Origin: Bacteroidales bacterium UBA4231
GTDB taxonomy: Bacteria; Bacteroidota; Bacteroidia; Bacteroidales; UBA932
Assembly: GCA_002396335.1 (NCBI GenBank)
Contig: DGXN01000006.1
Coordinates: 1-53,534, forward strand
Length of the DNA stretch: 53,534 nt
Direction of reading: 5' to 3'
Shown: piece after piece, positions 49,867-53,534 of the stretch
Layout of the letters: the number at the start of each line of letters is the position of its first letter
How positions within the stretch are numbered: position 1 is the stretch's first letter
The notes under the pieces: model-generated
Seen by the model: only the letters and a program-made list of their open reading frames with translations
Told to the model about the DNA's origin: nothing
Database searches by the model: none
Program-made: the position numbers and the translations under genes

Positions 49867-51504
49867 TTAAAACTGGTAGCCGGCGAACTCGATGTCGCGG
49901 GCGGCGCGTTCTTTCAGCTGAGGATTGCGGAAAGCCTGCTCCAGGTTGGTCTTCACGCCTTCAGCATCTCCCTGACGGGCCGACACGATGGCCTTCAGGT
50001 ACCATACCTTCGGGTCTCCGCATTTGGCGGTAGCCTTGGCTTTGTCCAACTGGTCGGTGAGGATGTAGGCGAGGACGGTGTTGTGGCAGCAGCCCTTCGG
50101 GTCCTTGAGCACCTGGGCGGCTTCCTCGTACTGTCCGGTGAGGATCAGGAGGGTTCCCAGATTGGCCTTGGCCTCGTCGGTGCCGGCTTTGCGGAAGCAC
50201 TCTTCGGCCTTCTTGTAGTCCTGCTTGCGGAGGGCCAGCACGCCCATAGCGTTCACGATGTCGCCGTCACCGCTCTTAACCTCTGCGAGGCCGGCTTCGG
50301 CCTTGTCGTTCTTCCCCTGCATCAGGTACAGGGCGGCCAGGTTGTACTGGGCGCGGTCGCTGGAGAAGCGGTCGATGGCTTTCTTGTAGATGCTTTCCTT
50401 CTGGGCGGGGTCTTTCACCAGGGAGGCCACCCGCAGGAGGGCTTCCTCGTCCAGGATGTTGATGTTGTTCTCCACCAGGTCCAGGAGTTCCTCGCTGGTG
50501 TAGTTCTTATATTCGACGTTGGCGATCAGGCGGGCGCGGCGCAGTTCCGGAAGCACTTCGCCTTTCAGGGCGGTGTACACCTGGGAGAGGTTGCGGATCT
50601 CGTTTTCGCGGACGGCAGGGTCGCTGTACATGGAGAGAACCCTCAGGATCAGGTCTTTGTCCTCCAGGTTGCTCTGGGAAACCAGCTGTTGGAAGCCTTC
50701 CCAGTCTTCGCCCACGCTGCGGACGGTGGGATCCACCGTCTCGTGGCCTTTGGTCACTTTGTTCCAGGCTTTGGAGGCCGACGCGGAACGGTCGCCGGAG
50801 AGGGCGTTGTTCTTGTTCTCGGCACCTTCCGGGGAGGCGTAGGCGACGATTTCCGTGCTCTTGACGGTGGCGCGGTCATTGGCCTTCACGGCATCCAGGG
50901 CGGCCAGGAAATCCTTCACGGACTTGCCCTTGAGCTCGGAGCCCCTTACTTCCGAGCTGTTCACCAGGTACTTGATCTGGCCTTCGGTGGTGCTGGAGAG
51001 CACTTCCTGGTAGTTGTCCTTCTTGAAAGCCACGGTACCCTGCTGCTTCACCAGCATGTAGGTGGTGTTGGCGCCGTCGGCCACTTTCTTCACGGGAAGG
51101 TTTACGCTCTTTTTGCCGGCGATCACTTTGCCGCGGAGCTCCAGATAGCTCTTTTCCATGCCTTCCACATAGTCGAAGTGCACTTTTTCCGTTACTTTCT
51201 GGCCGTCTTTGGAGACCACCTTGTAGTTGTTTTTCACTTTTTCGCCCTGGTATTTGAAGGGCTTCATGGCTGCTTCGCCACCTTCGTACACGATGACGGG
51301 CGTCACTTCCACCACAACGTTGGGGTTGAAGTAGTCTTTCGGATAGGTGACGGTCACCTGGGCGTCGATGGTGCCGTTCACGACTTCCAGCACGGGCGGG
51401 ATGCAGTCCACTTTCACGTTCTCGGCCATCTGGGCCATCTTTTCGGGGGAAGCGCAGGCAATCGCGAGGACCGCTGCGGACAGGTAGACAAAGATTTTTT
51501 TCAT
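49867..51504 (-). CDS. Outer-membrane lipoprotein with OmpA-like segment and TPR repeats
   Basis: A 545-residue lipoprotein (MKKIFVYLSAAVLAIAC, Cys17). The first 170 residues form beta-rich domains (VTVTYPKDYFNPNVVVEVTPVIVYEGGE, YLELRGKVIAGKK); residues about 210-250 include an OmpA-like motif (TEIVAYASPEGAENKNNALSGDRSASASKAW); residues about 370-530 hold TPR units (AQYNLAALYLMQGKNDKAEAGL, AMGVLALRKQDYKKAEECFRKAGT, ANLGTLLILTGQYEEAAQVL). It resembles Bacteroidales TPR/OmpA-like lipoproteins of unknown role, likely envelope scaffolds. It has its own promoter and heads a six-gene run on this strand. Confidence 0.8.
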   Translation of the reverse strand: MKKIFVYLSAAVLAIACASPEKMAQMAENVKVDCIPPVLEVVNGTIDAQVTVTYPKDYFNPNVVVEVTPVIVYEGGEAAMKPFKYQGEKVKNNYKVVSKDGQKVTEKVHFDYVEGMEKSYLELRGKVIAGKKSVNLPVKKVADGANTTYMLVKQQGTVAFKKDNYQEVLSSTTEGQIKYLVNSSEVRGSELKGKSVKDFLAALDAVKANDRATVKSTEIVAYASPEGAENKNNALSGDRSASASKAWNKVTKGHETVDPTVRSVGEDWEGFQQLVSQSNLEDKDLILRVLSMYSDPAVRENEIRNLSQVYTALKGEVLPELRRARLIANVEYKNYTSEELLDLVENNINILDEEALLRVASLVKDPAQKESIYKKAIDRFSSDRAQYNLAALYLMQGKNDKAEAGLAEVKSGDGDIVNAMGVLALRKQDYKKAEECFRKAGTDEAKANLGTLLILTGQYEEAAQVLKDPKGCCHNTVLAYILTDQLDKAKATAKCGDPKVWYLKAIVSARQGDAEGVKTNLEQAFRNPQLKERAARDIEFAGYQF

Positions 51505-51536
51505 ATCGGTCTGTTATTACATTCGTTCAAGACTAA

Positions 51537-51567
51537 CAAATATAGCCATTTTGCATTTTTTGTGCAA
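51537..51567 (-). promoter_or_regulatory. Promoter of the TPR lipoprotein operon
   Basis: On the minus strand TTG (51567-51565), 20 bases, then TATATTTG (51544-51537). It lies immediately after the stop of the upstream phosphatase gene and gives a leader of about 30 bases. Confidence 0.65.
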
Positions 51568-51568
51568 A

Positions 51569-52822
51569 TCAGCGGCGGAGCAGGGCGCTCACGTCCGTCC
51601 ACCGGTAGAAACTGCCGGGAGCGGCCATTTCCAGAGGCAGGGTGGCTTCCCGGCCGTTCAGCAGCACCTGCACCAGGATGTCGGGGCTTTTGCGGCTCCG
51701 GAAGAAGATCAGCTGCAAGTTGCAGGCCATGGGAATGTCGAAGGTGCGCCAATGTTCTTGAAGCTCCAGCGGGTCCGCCGTGCGGTATCCCATCCCGTTC
51801 ACGTCCAGGCGGGACAGGACCGGGGCCAGGGTGGAGTCGTGTGCAAAGCGGAGGTCCAGCCGGACAGGGCCGCCCGCGACGGCCTCGTCGGCCTTCAGGG
51901 CGATGTCCGTGAGGAGGGCTGTCATGGAAGCGGGGCGGATGTTCTCCACTTCGGAAGAAAGGCCCAGGCGGAGGTATTCGTCGTAGTTGTTCACGAGCCA
52001 GAGGTTGTACAGCTCATCCGGTGTGAAAATGTGCTTGAGTTTCTCGGGGACGGGCACGTCCAGGTTGTCCAGCGTTCCGTAAACCACGTGCAGCTGCTCC
52101 AGGAAGCGGTAGGGGTCCGCTATGACGGAAAGGTCCGTAAACCAGCGCTGCAGCGTGGCCGACAGGTGGATCCGCCCGTCGGCAAAGGCGTTGAATTTGT
52201 CCACTACTTCCTGCGGCCACGAGTTGGGCATGTCGATGACTTTGGGCAGGAGGTAGTCCTGGTAAGGGTAGCCATAGTCGGCCCAGTAGGAGAAATCTTT
52301 GTCCAGTTCGGCCAGCTGGCCCAGGAAGCTGTACATGCTGACGATGACCCGGTGCACGCCGGTGGAGACGGCCCGCGCCTTGGTGTCTCCTTTGAAGACG
52401 GCGGGGTAGTTCCGGTACATCTCGCGGGCGATGCGCCGATGCTGCTCCTGGCCTTTCTGCGTCAGGTTGCCCTCGCGGTTTTTCACCAGGGGGTAGAGTT
52501 GCGCGTAGGCCTGGAAGATCTCCTCGCCCTCCTGCGTAAGGATCCCTTTCTCATGGGCCGACGACCAGACGGCCCACTGGTCGCCGTACGCAGTGGAGCC
52601 CAGGGCAAAACGGGCACCGTGTCGACCTAAATGACTGATATAGAAAGGTTTGTAACCCCTCGGTGCCGGAGTGGGAACGGCCTGTCCCTCCGGATACATG
52701 GTGTGGACGCCGTCGGAGAGCCGGAGGTCGGCCATGATGGCGTCATAGGTGCCGGACTGGGCGTTCAGGCCGACATGGGCCGCCAGGAGAAGGCACAAAA
52801 AAATCGCTGTCTTTTTCATCAT
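51569..52822 (-). CDS. Histidine acid phosphatase, MINPP-like
   Basis: A 417-residue exported phosphatase (signal MMKKTAIFLCLLLAAHVGLNAQ). The catalytic histidine lies in SHLGRHGARF (Arg67, His68, Arg71) and the proton donor region is LRFAHDSTLAP (His328-Asp329), the branch-2 histidine phosphatase pattern with the HD form of multiple inositol polyphosphate phosphatases. Related enzymes in Bacteroides degrade phytate, so that is a likely substrate, though other phosphomonoesters are possible. A -7-like box TATCTTTA lies 3 bases before the ATG. Confidence 0.85.
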   Translation of the reverse strand: MMKKTAIFLCLLLAAHVGLNAQSGTYDAIMADLRLSDGVHTMYPEGQAVPTPAPRGYKPFYISHLGRHGARFALGSTAYGDQWAVWSSAHEKGILTQEGEEIFQAYAQLYPLVKNREGNLTQKGQEQHRRIAREMYRNYPAVFKGDTKARAVSTGVHRVIVSMYSFLGQLAELDKDFSYWADYGYPYQDYLLPKVIDMPNSWPQEVVDKFNAFADGRIHLSATLQRWFTDLSVIADPYRFLEQLHVVYGTLDNLDVPVPEKLKHIFTPDELYNLWLVNNYDEYLRLGLSSEVENIRPASMTALLTDIALKADEAVAGGPVRLDLRFAHDSTLAPVLSRLDVNGMGYRTADPLELQEHWRTFDIPMACNLQLIFFRSRKSPDILVQVLLNGREATLPLEMAAPGSFYRWTDVSALLRR

Positions 52823-52825
52823 GCG

Positions 52826-52833
52826 TAAAGATA
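52826..52833 (-). promoter_or_regulatory. -7-like box for the histidine phosphatase gene
   Basis: TATCTTTA on the minus strand differs from consensus only at the last base (A for G). It is 3 bases from the ATG, so the message would be leaderless. No clear -33 element. Confidence 0.4.
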
Positions 52834-52862
52834 GCGATTTTTTATGAGATTCTGACAGGCGG

Positions 52863-53534
52863 TTATTGCCGAACCACCACTTCGCCCCCTGCAGCGTCTA
52901 CCGTGATGACGGAATCTTTGTGTACCGAACCGTCCAGGATGGCCTTGGCCAGCAGGTTCACCAGCTCCCGCTGCATGAGCCGTTTGATGGGCCGGGCGCC
53001 ATAGGCGGGGTCGTAGCCGCCGCTGACCATGTGGTCCTCGAAAGCGGGCGTGAAGCTGAGCGTGATGCCGTTTTCGGAAAGCTTCCGCTGCAGGTCCTCT
53101 TCCTGGATGTGGAGGATGTCGCGGATATCGGCCTTGGTGAGCGGGTCGAACATGATAATCTCGTCAATCCTGTTCAGGAATTCCGGACGGACGGTGGCTT
53201 TCAGCACGTCCAGGACCTTTTCCTTACACTCGTCCAGGAGGTTCCTCCGGGTGGCGATGGCCTGCATGTCCAGGCCGTTCACTTCCGGCAGCCGCTCCAT
53301 ATAGCTCTGGATAATCTCGGCCCCGGCGTTGGAGGTCATGATGAGGATGGTGTTCTTGAAGTCCACCGTGCGGCCCTTGTTGTCGGTGAGCCGGCCGTCG
53401 TCCAGCACCTGCAGAAGCACGTTGAACACGTCCGGATGGGCTTTTTCAATCTCGTCCAGCAGGACCACCGAGTAGGGTTTGCGGCGGACGGCCTCGGTGA
53501 GCTGGCCGCCTTCGTCATAGCCCACATATCCCGG
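52863..53534 (-). CDS. clpB: Chaperone ClpB, C-terminal part (5' cut by window)
   Basis: The last 224 codons of a protein disaggregase. The frame is open to the window edge, reading PGYVGYDEGGQLTEAVRR, the segment before the second AAA+ Walker B. The Walker B is VVLLDEIEKAHPDVFN, followed by GRLTDNKGRTVDFKNT and sensor 1 MTSNAGAE, the arginine-finger region PEFLNRIDEIIMFDPL, and sensor 2 with YDPAYGARPIKRLMQRE. The extra N-terminal, middle and first ATPase domains lie outside. LNRIDE with 'VVFDPL'-like text and the C-terminal length favour ClpB over ClpC. Confidence 0.93.
   Translation of the reverse strand, partial: PGYVGYDEGGQLTEAVRRKPYSVVLLDEIEKAHPDVFNVLLQVLDDGRLTDNKGRTVDFKNTILIMTSNAGAEIIQSYMERLPEVNGLDMQAIATRRNLLDECKEKVLDVLKATVRPEFLNRIDEIIMFDPLTKADIRDILHIQEEDLQRKLSENGITLSFTPAFEDHMVSGGYDPAYGARPIKRLMQRELVNLLAKAILDGSVHKDSVITVDAAGGEVVVRQ

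Overview
This window comes from the chromosome of a GC-rich member of the Bacteroidales (Bacteroidota), probably an uncultured gut- or rumen-type organism. The evidence is lineage-specific: a SusC/SusD pair, a fused SecDF, a TonB receptor with a DUF4249 partner, BACON and DUF4923 proteins, membrane-bound LytTR and TPR regulators, SecA-type lipoprotein signals, almost no Shine-Dalgarno sites, and many promoters of the Bacteroidota form TTG-N19/20-TAnnTTTG. There is no rRNA, no complete mobile element and no CRISPR array. The genus cannot be named from this sequence alone.

Layout. 1-1378: end of the fumarate reductase/succinate dehydrogenase operon (flavoprotein C-terminus and iron-sulfur subunit), closed by a terminator. 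1452-7245: a three-gene overlapping operon of a TonB-dependent receptor, a DUF4249 lipoprotein and an MG2 protein with a plug-like C-terminus. 16848-7242 (minus): a SusC-SusD-lipoprotein operon followed, past a hairpin, by a subtilisin-family lipoprotein protease and a small lipocalin-like lipoprotein; this looks like a peptide or protein utilisation locus. 17080-18280: an AT-rich island with a serine recombinase bracketed by short inverted repeats and the 3' remnant of an outer-membrane barrel gene.

18287-26522: housekeeping genes hflX, ybeY-mnmG, ruvA, sufS-sufE-sufT-like-folK and glyS. Three ParB-type parS palindromes lie here within 2 kb, in mnmG, between mnmG and ruvA, and in sufS. Two divergent gaps (hflX/ybeY and ruvA/sufS) carry near-identical palindromes in which both promoter -7 boxes face away from each other. 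26526-30987: a short TPR/HTH membrane regulator, two tandem TonB-family proteins with acidic linkers, a ThiL homologue that has lost its catalytic aspartates, and a DUF4923 protein. 31038-37757 (minus): dnaE and secDF. 37906-40159: a PD40/SPOR-like envelope protein, tRNA-Ser(GCT), a 35-bp direct repeat and a small hypothetical gene.

44676-40160 (minus): a secreted M6 metalloprotease, a three-BACON lipoprotein and a broken third gene (stop at codon 3 plus a frameshift). 51504-44748 (minus): a six-gene run encoding a TPR/OmpA-like lipoprotein, a LytTR membrane regulator, a sodium/solute symporter lacking its usual first helix, a LolA-like protein, a GH43 glycosidase and a VanX-type dipeptidase. 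52822-51569 (minus) encodes a MINPP-like histidine phosphatase and 53534-52863 the C-terminus of ClpB.

Taken together, the accessory genes describe a cell that digests protein and plant polysaccharide outside the cell and imports the products with TonB energy. The parS cluster suggests that this stretch is part of the chromosome's centromere and so close to the replication origin. The least explained items are the parS cluster, the mirrored divergent promoters with apparently leaderless genes, the dead ThiL paralogue and the recombinase island.
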